Origin: Betaproteobacteria bacterium
GTDB lineage: Bacteria; Pseudomonadota; Gammaproteobacteria; Burkholderiales; Burkholderiaceae_C
DNA: 64,000 bases
Reading direction: 5' to 3'
NCBI GenBank assembly: GCA_947453725.1
Contig: CANGHH010000009.1
Location: 124,001-188,000, forward strand
Shown here piece after piece: positions 51,795 to 60,059 of the stretch. The translations under genes and the position numbers were made by a program. The notes under the pieces were generated by a model. It saw only the letters and a program-made list of their open reading frames with translations, was not told the DNA's origin and did not search any database. Numbering within the stretch: the first letter of the stretch is position 1; each line of letters opens with the position of its first letter.

Positions 51795-52666
51795 ATCTCG
51801 ACGTCCCGCGTGCCCTGCGCTGGCTGGCTGCCACCGGCACCGCCGCGATCGCCCTGACGCTGGCCGGCTGCGCCACCGTCGCCACCGAAGGCGGCGTGCC
51901 GATCGACGCCAGCCTCCACGCCAAGGGCCAGGACAGCCGCGTGCTCTTCCTCGTCCTGCACTACACGGTGGCCGACTTCCCGGCGTCGATGAAGATCCTC
52001 ACCGAGCAACAGGTCTCGGCGCATTACCTGCTCAGCGACGAGCCGCAGCCGCGCATCTACCGGCTGGTCGACGAGAACCGCCGCGCCTGGCATTCGGGCG
52101 CCAGCGCCTGGAAGGACAACCGCCGGCTGAACAGCAGCAGCATCGGCATCGAGATCGTCCACCCGGGCCTGAAGCGCGGCACCAGCGACGGTCCGGCCGC
52201 GCTGCGGCAGTACGAACCCTGGTCGCAGAAGCAGATCGACGCGCTGATCCCGCTGATCAAGGACATCGTGAAGCGCCACCAGATCCTGCCCGAGCGCATC
52301 CTGGGCCACGGCGAGGTCAGCGCCCAGTACAAGGAAGACCCGGGCCCGACCTTCCCGTGGAAACAGCTGGCCGACCTGGGCATCACCCCGCCCTGGCCCG
52401 ACGCCACGCGCGTGGCGACCCAGCGCGCGCTCTACGAAGCACCGTTACCGACCGGTGAAACCGGCCTGCCGAATGCGCTGTGGTTCCAGCGCGCGCTGGC
52501 CCAGCACGGTTACGACATCATGCCCACCGGCGAATGGGACAAGCAGACCCAGCGCGTGCTGATGAACTTCCAGATGCGCTACCGCCCCGACAACTACCTG
52601 GGCCAGCCCGACGCCGAGACGGCGGCGCTGATCTGGGTGCTGACCCATCCGGTGAAGGCGCCATGA
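51791..52666 (+). CDS. N-acetylmuramoyl-L-alanine amidase (AmiD/AmpD family), lipoprotein
   Basis: Zinc amidase splitting the MurNAc-L-Ala bond, 291 residues. Signal with lipobox LTLAGC near residue 26. The Amidase_2 domain shows LFLVLHYTVADFPASM (ligand His), SSSIGIEIVHPG, and LGHGEVSAQYKEDPGPTFPW (His and Asp ligands). The C-terminal 75 residues form a peptidoglycan-binding-like helical repeat (LPNALWFQRALAQHGYDI and following). Layout equals E. coli AmiD, an outer-membrane lipoprotein acting on murein fragments. Confidence 0.9.
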   Translation: MNLDVPRALRWLAATGTAAIALTLAGCATVATEGGVPIDASLHAKGQDSRVLFLVLHYTVADFPASMKILTEQQVSAHYLLSDEPQPRIYRLVDENRRAWHSGASAWKDNRRLNSSSIGIEIVHPGLKRGTSDGPAALRQYEPWSQKQIDALIPLIKDIVKRHQILPERILGHGEVSAQYKEDPGPTFPWKQLADLGITPPWPDATRVATQRALYEAPLPTGETGLPNALWFQRALAQHGYDIMPTGEWDKQTQRVLMNFQMRYRPDNYLGQPDAETAALIWVLTHPVKAP

Positions 52667-52682
52667 AGCGCCAGCCCGCCCC

Positions 52683-54296
52683 GTGATCAACCGCCGACTG
52701 GCCCTGGCTGGAACCTGGGTCGGCTTGTCCGGTTGTGCGGCGCTGCCCGCCGACAGCCCGCTGGCGCCGGTGGTCAGCGCCGCGCCCGCGCCGGACCCCG
52801 ACACGCCGCCGCCCGCGCCGCGCGAATTTCGTGGCGCCTGGGTGGCCACGGTCAGCAACATCGACTGGCCCAGCGCGCGCGGCCTGAGCGCCGCCGTGCA
52901 GCGCCGCGAAGCGGTGGTCTTGCTGGACCGCGCGCGGGCCATCGGCCTCAACGCGCTGATCCTGCAGGTGCGGCCGGCGGCCGACGCCATCTATCCCTCG
53001 GCGCTGGAACCGTGGACCGAGTTTCTCAGCGGCGAACAGGGCCAGCCGCCCTGGACCGCCGGCGAGCCGGCCTGGGACCCGTTGGCCTTCTGGGTCCAGG
53101 AGGCGCACCGCCGCGGCCTGGAACTGCACGCCTGGATCAACCCCTACCGCGCGCGGCACAGTGCCGCCAGGTCGCCGCTGGCCGCGTCGCACATCGCGGT
53201 GCGCCGGCCCGAACTGGTCCGCCGCTACGGTGACATGCTGTGGCTGGACCCGGGCGAGCCCGACGCCGCCACCCACACGCTGGCCGTGGTCGCCGACCTG
53301 GTGCACCGCTACGACATCGACGGCCTGCACATCGACGACTACTTCTATCCCTACCCGGTGCCGGGTGCGACCCCGGTACCGGGCGCGGCCGGCACGCCGC
53401 CGGACCTGCCTTTCCCCGACGACGGGTCCTACGCCCGCTACCGGCTGGCGGCCGGGCCGCTGGCCCGCGACGATTGGCGCCGCGCCAACGTCGATGCGCT
53501 GGTCGAGGCGCTGTACCGCACGGTGCACGCGGTGAAACCGGGGGTGCGCTTCGGCGTCAGCCCTTTCGGCGTCGGCAAGCCCGAACTGCGGCCCGCCGGT
53601 GTGGTGGGTTTCAGCCAGTACGACAAGCTCCACGCCGACGCCGAACGCTGGCTGGCGCAGGGCTGGCTGGACTACCTGGCGCCGCAGCTCTACTGGCCGA
53701 TCGACCGTGCAGGCCTGCAGTTCCCGGTGCTGCTGGATTACTGGCTGGCGCAGAACCCCGTGCAGCGGCATGTCTGGCCGGGGCTGTTCAGCAGCCAGGT
53801 CGGGCGCAACTGGCCGGCGCGCGAAATCGTCGAGCAGATCGCCGTGCAGCGCAGCCGGGCGGCCGCCGGTGGCCACATCCACTTCAGCCTGGTCGCGCTG
53901 CAGCAGGACCGCGACGGCCTGGCCACGCTGCTGCAGATGGGCCCCTACGCCCAGCCTGCACTGGTGCCGGCCACGCCGGGGCTGGGCGGGCCGCCGCCCG
54001 CAGCGCCGCGGCTGATCCGGGCCGGCGCTCGCCTGCGCATCGGACCGACCACCGACGCAGGCAGCGCCAGCCCGCTGGCGACGGCCGGGGCTGCCGTCGA
54101 ATTCCTGACCGCACCAGCCCCGGCCGCAGCGCCAGTGCTGTGGGCCGTCTGGCGCCGCGTCGGCGGCAACTGGCGCTTCGCCGTGCAGCCGGCCGGCGAA
54201 GTCGACATCGACATCGCCGGCGCCAGCCTGATCAGCGTCAGCGCCGTCGACCGCCTCGGCCAACCCGGTCCCGCCACCTCGATCCGCCTGCCATGA
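52683..54296 (+). CDS. GHL10/YngK-like glycoside hydrolase-like lipoprotein
   Basis: Protein of 537 residues in the glycosyl-hydrolase-like 10 (DUF187) family, GTG start. Lipobox-like LVGLSGCAAL near residue 18. TIM-barrel features: FRGAWVATVSNIDWPS, LNALILQVRPAADAIY, LHAWINPYRAR, GLHIDDYFYPYPVPG (likely acidic active site), VRFGVSPFGVGKPE. The last 90 residues form a separate beta-rich domain. It probably hydrolyses a cell-wall or surface glycan; activity in this family is not well established. Operon position suggests peptidoglycan. Confidence 0.83.
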   Translation: MINRRLALAGTWVGLSGCAALPADSPLAPVVSAAPAPDPDTPPPAPREFRGAWVATVSNIDWPSARGLSAAVQRREAVVLLDRARAIGLNALILQVRPAADAIYPSALEPWTEFLSGEQGQPPWTAGEPAWDPLAFWVQEAHRRGLELHAWINPYRARHSAARSPLAASHIAVRRPELVRRYGDMLWLDPGEPDAATHTLAVVADLVHRYDIDGLHIDDYFYPYPVPGATPVPGAAGTPPDLPFPDDGSYARYRLAAGPLARDDWRRANVDALVEALYRTVHAVKPGVRFGVSPFGVGKPELRPAGVVGFSQYDKLHADAERWLAQGWLDYLAPQLYWPIDRAGLQFPVLLDYWLAQNPVQRHVWPGLFSSQVGRNWPAREIVEQIAVQRSRAAAGGHIHFSLVALQQDRDGLATLLQMGPYAQPALVPATPGLGGPPPAAPRLIRAGARLRIGPTTDAGSASPLATAGAAVEFLTAPAPAAAPVLWAVWRRVGGNWRFAVQPAGEVDIDIAGASLISVSAVDRLGQPGPATSIRLP

Positions 54297-55204
54297 AGCC
54301 CTTGCTGAACACCGAAAGACCGCACCCGGTCCACACCCAGCTGGAACGCTGCGACACGGCGGCGCTGGTCGATGCGCTGGCCGCCGACCAGGCGCTGGCC
54401 GCGCAGGCCGTGCGCGCGGCCGGACTGGCGCTGGCGCAGGCGGTGGACGCCGCCACGCCGCGGCTGGCGGCCGGCGGACGCATCGTCTACGTCGGCGCCG
54501 GCACCAGCGGGCGGCTCGGGCTGCTCGACAGCGTCGAGTTGCACCCGACTTTTTCCTGGCCGCGCGAGCGTTCGCCAGCGCTGCTGGCCGGTGGCGAGCG
54601 CGCCCTCTTCGTCGCCGTCGAAGGCGCCGAAGACAGCGTCGAAGCCGGCGCCGCCGACATCGCCGCGCTGAACATCACACCCTTGGATGTGGTGCTGCTG
54701 ATCGCCGCTTCGGGGACCACGCCGTACACGATCGCCGCGGCCGGCGCGGCGCGCGCCGCCGGTGCGCTGACCGTCGGTATCGCCAACAACCCCGGCACGC
54801 CGTTGCCGGCGGTCTGCGAGATCGGCGTCGTCCTGGACACCGGGCCCGAAGTCATCAGCGGCAGCACGCGGCTGAAGGCCGGCACGGCGCAGAAGATCGC
54901 GCTGAATACCTTCAGCAGCGCGGTGATGGTGCGGTTGCACAAGGTCTACGGCAACCTGATGGTCGACGTGCGGGCGACCAACGCCAAGCTGGTCGCCCGC
55001 GCGCTGCGCCTGACCGTGCTGGCCACCGGCGCCGAAAGCGCGGTGGCCGAAGCCGCGCTCGCGGCCTGCGGGTCGAGCGTGAAAGTGGCCATCGTGATGC
55101 TGAAAGCCGGCGTCGATGCAGCCTCCGCGTTGGCGCGGCTGGAGGTCGCGCAGGGCGACATCGACGGGGCCGTGGCTGCTGCAGCCGGGCCACTGGCGCC
55201 TTGA
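54293..55204 (+). CDS. murQ: N-acetylmuramic acid 6-phosphate etherase
   Basis: Cytoplasmic etherase that removes D-lactate from MurNAc-6-phosphate, giving GlcNAc-6-phosphate; 303 residues. SIS domain motifs IVYVGAGTSGRLGLLDSVEL, LIAASGTTPYTIAA and TRLKAGTAQKIALNTFSSAV; acidic residue pair in EGAEDSVEAG. Lacks no expected segment. ATG overlaps the GHL10 stop (ATGA). Key evidence that the operon recycles MurNAc. Confidence 0.93.
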   Translation: MKPLLNTERPHPVHTQLERCDTAALVDALAADQALAAQAVRAAGLALAQAVDAATPRLAAGGRIVYVGAGTSGRLGLLDSVELHPTFSWPRERSPALLAGGERALFVAVEGAEDSVEAGAADIAALNITPLDVVLLIAASGTTPYTIAAAGAARAAGALTVGIANNPGTPLPAVCEIGVVLDTGPEVISGSTRLKAGTAQKIALNTFSSAVMVRLHKVYGNLMVDVRATNAKLVARALRLTVLATGAESAVAEAALAACGSSVKVAIVMLKAGVDAASALARLEVAQGDIDGAVAAAAGPLAP

Positions 55205-55205
55205 G

Positions 55206-56369
55206 ATGAGCGGTCGTCTGCGTTCGCTGGACGTCTTCCGCGGCGCCACCGTGGCGCTGATGATCCTGGTCAACAACCCCGGCAGCTGGGCCCACCTCTA
55301 CCCGCCGCTGGCTCACGCCGGCTGGCACGGCTGCACGCCGACCGACCTGGTCTTTCCGTTCTTCCTGTTCGCGGTCGGCAACGCGCTGGCCTTGGTGCTG
55401 CCAGGGCTTCGGGGCGCGCCGCCGGCGGTGTTCTGGGCGCGCGTCGCGCGGCGCACGCTGCTGATCTTCGCCATCGGCCTGTTCCTGAACGCCGCGCCTT
55501 TCGTGCGCTGGGATGGGGACGGTGCGCTGGTGCCGAAGGCTTGGGAAACGCTGCGCATCATGGGCGTGCTGCAACGCATCGCCTTGTGCTTCGGGGTGGC
55601 CGCGGCCATCGTCTGGCTCTTCGGCCGCCGCGGCGCGCTGGTTGCGGCTGCTGCGCTGCTGGGTGGCTACGCGCTGGCCTGCGCCACCCTGGGTGACGCG
55701 GGCGACCCCTACGGCCTGACCGGCTGGTTCGGCACCGCCATCGACCGCAGCCTGCTCGGTGCCAGCCACCTCTACCGCGGCGATGGCCTGCCCTTCGATC
55801 CCGAAGGCCTGGCCAGCACGCCGCCGGCGATCGCCCAGGTGCTGCTGGGCTGGTGGGTCGGCGACCTCATCCGCCGCGAGCCCGCAGGTCCGGCCTTGGT
55901 CTCGCGGCTGTTCATGGTCGGCACTGGCCTGCTGATGGCGGGCTACCTTTGGCAGCTGGAACTGCCCTTCAACAAGAAGATCTGGACCTCCAGCTACGTG
56001 CTGCACAGCACCGGCCTGGCCACCTTGGCGCTGGCCGCGCTGTGCCAGCTGCTCGAACTGAAGCCGCAGCCCGATCAGCCGCCGGTCTGGCTGCGCAGCC
56101 TGGAAGCCCTCGGGCGCAACCCGTTGTTCGTCTTCGTGCTCAGCGGCCTGGTGCCGCGCGTGCTGGGCCTGCTGCGTTGGGCCGACGGCTTCAAGGCCGA
56201 CGGCAGCGTGCACTGGATCACCCCGCTGCCCTGGGTCTACCAGAATCTCTTCGCCAACCTGGCCAGCGACCCGCGCCTGGGCTCTTTCCTGTTCGCCGCG
56301 GCCAACCTGGCGGTCTACGGCCTGCTGGCCGTCTGGCTGGACCGCCGCCAGATCTACATCCGGGTCTGA
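55206..56369 (+). CDS. NagX-like membrane protein (HGSNAT/DUF5009 family)
   Basis: Integral membrane protein of 387 residues with about ten helices. The N-terminus RLRSLDVFRGATVALMILVN with GSWAHLYPPLAHAGWHGCTPTDLVFPFFLF is the signature of the heparan-alpha-glucosaminide acetyltransferase-like family; NPLFVFVLSGLVPRVL occurs near the end. In other bacteria NagX genes lie with GlcNAc or MurNAc catabolism genes and may transport or acetylate amino sugars. It starts 1 base after the murQ stop. Confidence 0.83.
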   Translation: MSGRLRSLDVFRGATVALMILVNNPGSWAHLYPPLAHAGWHGCTPTDLVFPFFLFAVGNALALVLPGLRGAPPAVFWARVARRTLLIFAIGLFLNAAPFVRWDGDGALVPKAWETLRIMGVLQRIALCFGVAAAIVWLFGRRGALVAAAALLGGYALACATLGDAGDPYGLTGWFGTAIDRSLLGASHLYRGDGLPFDPEGLASTPPAIAQVLLGWWVGDLIRREPAGPALVSRLFMVGTGLLMAGYLWQLELPFNKKIWTSSYVLHSTGLATLALAALCQLLELKPQPDQPPVWLRSLEALGRNPLFVFVLSGLVPRVLGLLRWADGFKADGSVHWITPLPWVYQNLFANLASDPRLGSFLFAAANLAVYGLLAVWLDRRQIYIRV

Positions 56370-56411
56370 ACCCTCCAGGGGTCCGGCGCGTGCGGCGCTG
56401 CCGTGGGGCGG

Positions 56412-56765
56412 CTATTGCTGCATCAGGACCTCGAAGCCGCCGTAGATCAGCCGCTTGCCGTCGAAGGGCGCGGCCAACGCGTCGGGCTGCATGCGCGGGT
56501 CGGCCATGATCTTTTTCCAGCCCTCGTCGCGCGCCGCCTTCGACGGCCAGGTGATCCACGAGAACACCACCGTTTCGCCGGGCTCGCGCTTCACGGCCAT
56601 CGGAAAAGAGGTGGCCTTGCCTTCCGGGACATCGTCGCCCCAGCATTCCACAACGCTCAAGGCGCCGTGTTCCTTGATCACCGGGGCCGCGTACTCGGCG
56701 TGTTGCAGGTAGGCCCCGCGGTTGGCGGTGGGCACCGGGGTGACGAATCCGTCGACGTAAGGCAT
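56412..56765 (-). CDS. DUF1428-family protein
   Basis: Small protein of 117 residues from the ATG at 56765. It starts MPYVDGFVTPVPTANRGAY and contains VVECWGDDVPEGKATSFP and VVFSWITWPSKAARDEGW, the pattern of DUF1428 ferredoxin-like stress-type proteins. Function unknown. Stands alone, convergent with the NagX-like gene. Confidence 0.82.
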   Translation of the reverse strand: MPYVDGFVTPVPTANRGAYLQHAEYAAPVIKEHGALSVVECWGDDVPEGKATSFPMAVKREPGETVVFSWITWPSKAARDEGWKKIMADPRMQPDALAAPFDGKRLIYGGFEVLMQQ

Positions 56766-56925
56766 GGCGGGGCTCCTGGAATCCGTGGGCAGGCGGCCAT
56801 CTTGCGCCAACTGCGGGGCGCTGCGGAAGCGGCGTTCGGTGCTGGCACGCTGAACGCCACAGCGGTCACACGGCAGAATCCACAGCGGCCACCTGCTCGG
56901 GATGGTCATGACGGGCAGGGTGACC

Positions 56926-57051
56926 ATGACTACTTTTCGCAAATCAGCGCTGCTGATCGCACTGGCGACCACCGGCCCCGGCTACGCCCAAGACGCGGCA
57001 CCGACGCCGCAGCAGTCGCAGCCGCTGTCGGTGCCGCCAGCCCGCCCATGA
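56926..57051 (+). CDS. Small exported peptide upstream of truD
   Basis: A 41-residue protein with a GGGCAGGG ribosome-type site about 5 bases before its ATG. MTTFRKSALLIALATTGPGYA followed by QDAAP is a clear signal peptide, leaving a mature peptide of about 20 residues rich in Gln and Pro. Its stop overlaps the truD ATG. It may be a genuine small periplasmic peptide or a leader setting truD translation. Too short to assign a family. Confidence 0.5.
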   Translation: MTTFRKSALLIALATTGPGYAQDAAPTPQQSQPLSVPPARP

Positions 57052-58061
57052 CCGACGCTCAGTACACGACCCTGCCGCAATGGCCCAACGCTTATCCGGC
57101 CAGCGGCGCCAGCGCCACCCTGAAATTCCTCAATGAGGATTTCATCGTGACCGAGCTGCCGCTGCAGCTGCCCGCCGGTGAGGGCGAACACATCTGGCTG
57201 GACGTCGAAAAAAGCGGTGCCAACACCGCCTTCGTCGCCCAGCAGCTGGCCGAGGCCGCCGGCGTGCAGGACAGGGACGTGGGCTATGCCGGCCTGAAGG
57301 ACCGCTACGCCATCACCCGTCAGTGGTTCAGCATCTATCTGCCGAAGGGCGAAACGCCCGACCTGACCCAGCTTCAGCACCCGGAATTCAAGGTGCTGAG
57401 TCAGAGCCGCCACGTGAAAAAGCTGCGCCCCGGTGGTCTGCAGGGCAACCGATTCCGCATCGTGCTGCGTGATGTGACCGGCGACCGCGACGCCATCGAG
57501 GCCAATCTCCAGGCTGTTGCTTCACATGGCGCGCCCAACTATTTCGGCGCCCAACGCTTCGGTCACGATGGCGGCAACGTCGAACAGGGTCGGGCCATGC
57601 TGGCGCGCGAAATCCGCGTGCGCAACCCGAAGAAGAAGGGTATCTACCTGTCGGCGGTGCGCTCCTTCGTCTTCAATGAAGTGCTGGCGCTGCGAATTCA
57701 GCAGGGACTCTGGGACAAGACCCAGCCCGGTGACGTGCTGGACGAGGCGGGCCGGCCCACCGGGCCGCTCTGGGGCCGGGGCCGCGTGAGCGCCACCGAT
57801 CAAGCGCAGGCCCTGGAAAACGGCGTGGCTGAACGTCACGCCACCTTGTGCAACGGCATGGAACATGCCGGTCTGGATCAGGAGCGCCGCGCTCTGGTGG
57901 CGAGCCCGGTGGACATGTCATGGGAATGGCCGCAAGACCGTCAACTGGTGCTCACCTTCTCTTTGCCCGCCGGGAATTACGCGACTGCCGTTCTGAACGA
58001 AATCCTCCGCACCACCGAGCCTGACCGGCACACAGAGAGCGAGTCTGCGGCTGTTGATTGA
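57048..58061 (+). CDS. truD: tRNA pseudouridine synthase D
   Basis: Makes pseudouridine at position 13 of tRNA; 337 residues. Motif GYAGLKDRYAITRQ holds the catalytic Asp near residue 85. NEDFIVTELPL at the N-terminus, GGLQGNRFRIVLRDV, APNYFGAQRFGHDGGNVEQG and YLSAVRSFVFNEVLALRI follow the family order. The ATG at 57048 overlaps the stop of a small exported peptide. Confidence 0.94.
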   Translation: MTDAQYTTLPQWPNAYPASGASATLKFLNEDFIVTELPLQLPAGEGEHIWLDVEKSGANTAFVAQQLAEAAGVQDRDVGYAGLKDRYAITRQWFSIYLPKGETPDLTQLQHPEFKVLSQSRHVKKLRPGGLQGNRFRIVLRDVTGDRDAIEANLQAVASHGAPNYFGAQRFGHDGGNVEQGRAMLAREIRVRNPKKKGIYLSAVRSFVFNEVLALRIQQGLWDKTQPGDVLDEAGRPTGPLWGRGRVSATDQAQALENGVAERHATLCNGMEHAGLDQERRALVASPVDMSWEWPQDRQLVLTFSLPAGNYATAVLNEILRTTEPDRHTESESAAVD

Positions 58062-58108
58062 CGGTGTTCTCACCTGGGGTTGAAGGGGGGCAGGCCTTGT
58101 CCCTTCCC

Positions 58109-58125
58109 CGGCCGAAAAACGGCCG
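58109..58125. terminator. Hairpin between convergent truD and marR-type genes
   Basis: CGGCCG-AAAAA-CGGCCG: a 6-base stem and five-A loop in the 84-base gap between the two stops. Reads the same on both strands apart from the loop, so it may serve as a two-way terminator; no T-run is present. Confidence 0.45.
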
Positions 58126-58145
58126 TTCGCCCGGCGCCCTGGCGT

Positions 58146-58607
58146 TCAGTCCTCCACCGCACGATCCCCATCCGCCAGCGCCGCCTGCACGGTTTCGATC
58201 ATCGCGTGCAGCGCCGCCACCTGATCGTCACCCAGGCGCCGGTTCAGCGACAGCTGGGCACGCTTCCAGTGGGCCTTGGCTTCGGCGTGCTTGGCGCGGC
58301 CGGCGGGGGTGGTGGTGATCGAGCGTGACCGCGCATCCGCACCCGGCCCCTGTTCGCACCAGCCCTGGTCAATCAGCGCGCGCAGGTTTCGGGTCAGCGT
58401 GGATGCGTCCATGCCCATCCGCGCGGCCAGCGCCTTGGGCGCCACCGGGCCCAGCGCCGCGACGTGCGACAGCAGCGAATACTGCGTGGACTTCAGACCC
58501 GTCTTCGCCAGCTGCGCGTCGTACAGCCGCGCCACGCTGCGCAGCAATTGCCGCAGCTTGAAGTTGGTGCAGCCCTGAGCTTGCGTGGGCGCGGAGGTCT
58601 TGGGCAT
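58146..58607 (-). CDS. MarR-family transcriptional regulator
   Basis: Winged-helix repressor of 153 residues from the ATG at 58607 (in-frame starts up to 58670 exist but cross the palindrome). It has the dimer helix and LKSTQYSLLSHVAALGPVAP, the recognition helix PKALAARMGMDASTLTRNLR and wing DARSRSITTTPAG, all typical. Divergent from a MATE exporter gene with a palindrome between, so it most likely represses that pump and itself in response to a toxic or phenolic compound. Confidence 0.88.
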   Translation of the reverse strand: MPKTSAPTQAQGCTNFKLRQLLRSVARLYDAQLAKTGLKSTQYSLLSHVAALGPVAPKALAARMGMDASTLTRNLRALIDQGWCEQGPGADARSRSITTTPAGRAKHAEAKAHWKRAQLSLNRRLGDDQVAALHAMIETVQAALADGDRAVED

Positions 58608-58619
58608 GGGATACTTTAA

Positions 58620-58640
58620 TTGCATATGCAAGCTTTGCAT
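58620..58640. promoter_or_regulatory. MarR-type operator candidate
   Basis: TTGCATATGCAA (58620-58631) is a perfect 12-base palindrome; a second half site TTTGCAT follows to 58640, and GCATAT again at 58643-58648. It lies between the MarR and MATE start codons and is AT-rich. Length and symmetry suit a MarR dimer site. Confidence 0.6.
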
Positions 58641-58672
58641 CTGCATATCCTCTGAACGCAAGGCCAGCACCC

Positions 58673-60022
58673 GTGAACCCCGCCGCCAACCCGCTGCTCA
58701 GCGGCCCTATCCTGCCCACGCTGCTGCGCTTCGCGCTGCCCAATATGGCGGCGATGCTGGCCACGGCGCTGGCCACCATCGCCGAGACCGGCTTCGTCGG
58801 CAGCATGGGCGTGGCCTCGCTGGCCGGCATGGCGCTGGTCTTCCCGATGGTCATGCTGCAGCAGATGCTGTCGGCCGGCGCGATGGGCGGCGGCGTGTCG
58901 TCGGCGATCAGCCGCGCCCTGGGTGCTGGCGACGTGGCGCGGGCCAACGCGCTGGCCGTCCATGCGCTGTGGATTGCCCTGTGCGTCGGCGCCGTCAGCA
59001 GCGCGCTGATGCTGGCTTGCGGGCCCGCCCTCTACGCCGCGCTGGGCGGGCGTGGCGCTGCGCTCGAGCAGGCCGTGGCCTATTCGAATGTGGCCTTCCT
59101 GGGCTCGATCGGCATCTGGCTGCTGAACACTTTCGCGTCGGTGATCCGCGGCAGCGGCAATATGCGCGTGCCGTCGGCGACGCTGCTGGTGGTGGCCGCC
59201 ACGCAGGTGCTGGTTGGCGGCGCCTGCGGCCTCGGCTGGCTGGGCCTGCCGCGCGGCGGCATGGCCGGCGTGGCGCTCGGCCAGGTGCTGGCCTACGGCG
59301 GCGGCGCGGTCTTCCTGTTCGCCTACCTGCGGTCGGGCCGCGCGCGGCTGCAGCTGGCGGTGGGGGCCACGCAACTGCAGCCCGAGCTGCTGCGCGACAT
59401 CCTGCGCGTCGGCGCGCTGGCCTGCCTGTCGCCGTTCCAGACGGTGCTGACGGTCCTGGTGCTGACGCGCCTGGTGGCCCGCTTCGGCACCGATGCGCTG
59501 GCCGGCTACGGCATCGGCACGCGGCTGGAATTCCTGCTGGTGCCGATCGCCTTTGCGGTCGGCGTGGCCTCGGTGCCGCTGGTCGGCATGGCCATCGGCG
59601 CCGGCCGCATCGAACGCGCACGGCGGGTGGCCGGGGTCTCGGCGGCGCTGGCCTTCGTCGGTCTGGGCCTGCTCGGCCTGGGCCTCGCGCTGTTCCCCGA
59701 CGGCTGGACCGGCCTGTTCACGCGCGATGCCGCGGTGCTGGCCTCGGCCGCCACCTACTTCCACTGGGTCGGGCCGGGCTACGGCCTGTTCGGGCTGGGC
59801 CTGTGCCTGTACTTCTCGTCGCTGGGCGCCGGGCAGGCCGGCGGGCCGGTGCTGGCCGGCACGCTGCGGCTGGCCGTGGTGGGCTTGGGCGGCTGGTGGC
59901 TGGCCGAAGCGCAGGCCGAAACCTGGACCATCTTCGCGCTGGCCGGCGGCGGCATGCTGGCCTACGGCCTGTCGATGGCGTTGCTGGTTCACCGCGCGAA
60001 GTGGGGGCCCAAGACGGCTTGA
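58673..60022 (+). CDS. MATE-family multidrug/toxin efflux protein
   Basis: Cation-coupled exporter of the inner membrane, 449 residues with twelve predicted helices. Starts with GTG at 58673. Typical segments: LRFALPNMAAMLATALATIA, ETGFVGSMGVASLAG, GGGVSSAISRALGAGD, and in the second half GYGIGTRLEFLLVPIAFAVG and VPLVGMAIGAGRIERAR. Probably controlled by the divergent MarR protein. Substrate unknown. Confidence 0.9.
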   Translation: MNPAANPLLSGPILPTLLRFALPNMAAMLATALATIAETGFVGSMGVASLAGMALVFPMVMLQQMLSAGAMGGGVSSAISRALGAGDVARANALAVHALWIALCVGAVSSALMLACGPALYAALGGRGAALEQAVAYSNVAFLGSIGIWLLNTFASVIRGSGNMRVPSATLLVVAATQVLVGGACGLGWLGLPRGGMAGVALGQVLAYGGGAVFLFAYLRSGRARLQLAVGATQLQPELLRDILRVGALACLSPFQTVLTVLVLTRLVARFGTDALAGYGIGTRLEFLLVPIAFAVGVASVPLVGMAIGAGRIERARRVAGVSAALAFVGLGLLGLGLALFPDGWTGLFTRDAAVLASAATYFHWVGPGYGLFGLGLCLYFSSLGAGQAGGPVLAGTLRLAVVGLGGWWLAEAQAETWTIFALAGGGMLAYGLSMALLVHRAKWGPKTA

Positions 60023-60059
60023 GGCGGCTGGAGGCGGCCTTCGGCGGGTGGCAGCGGGC

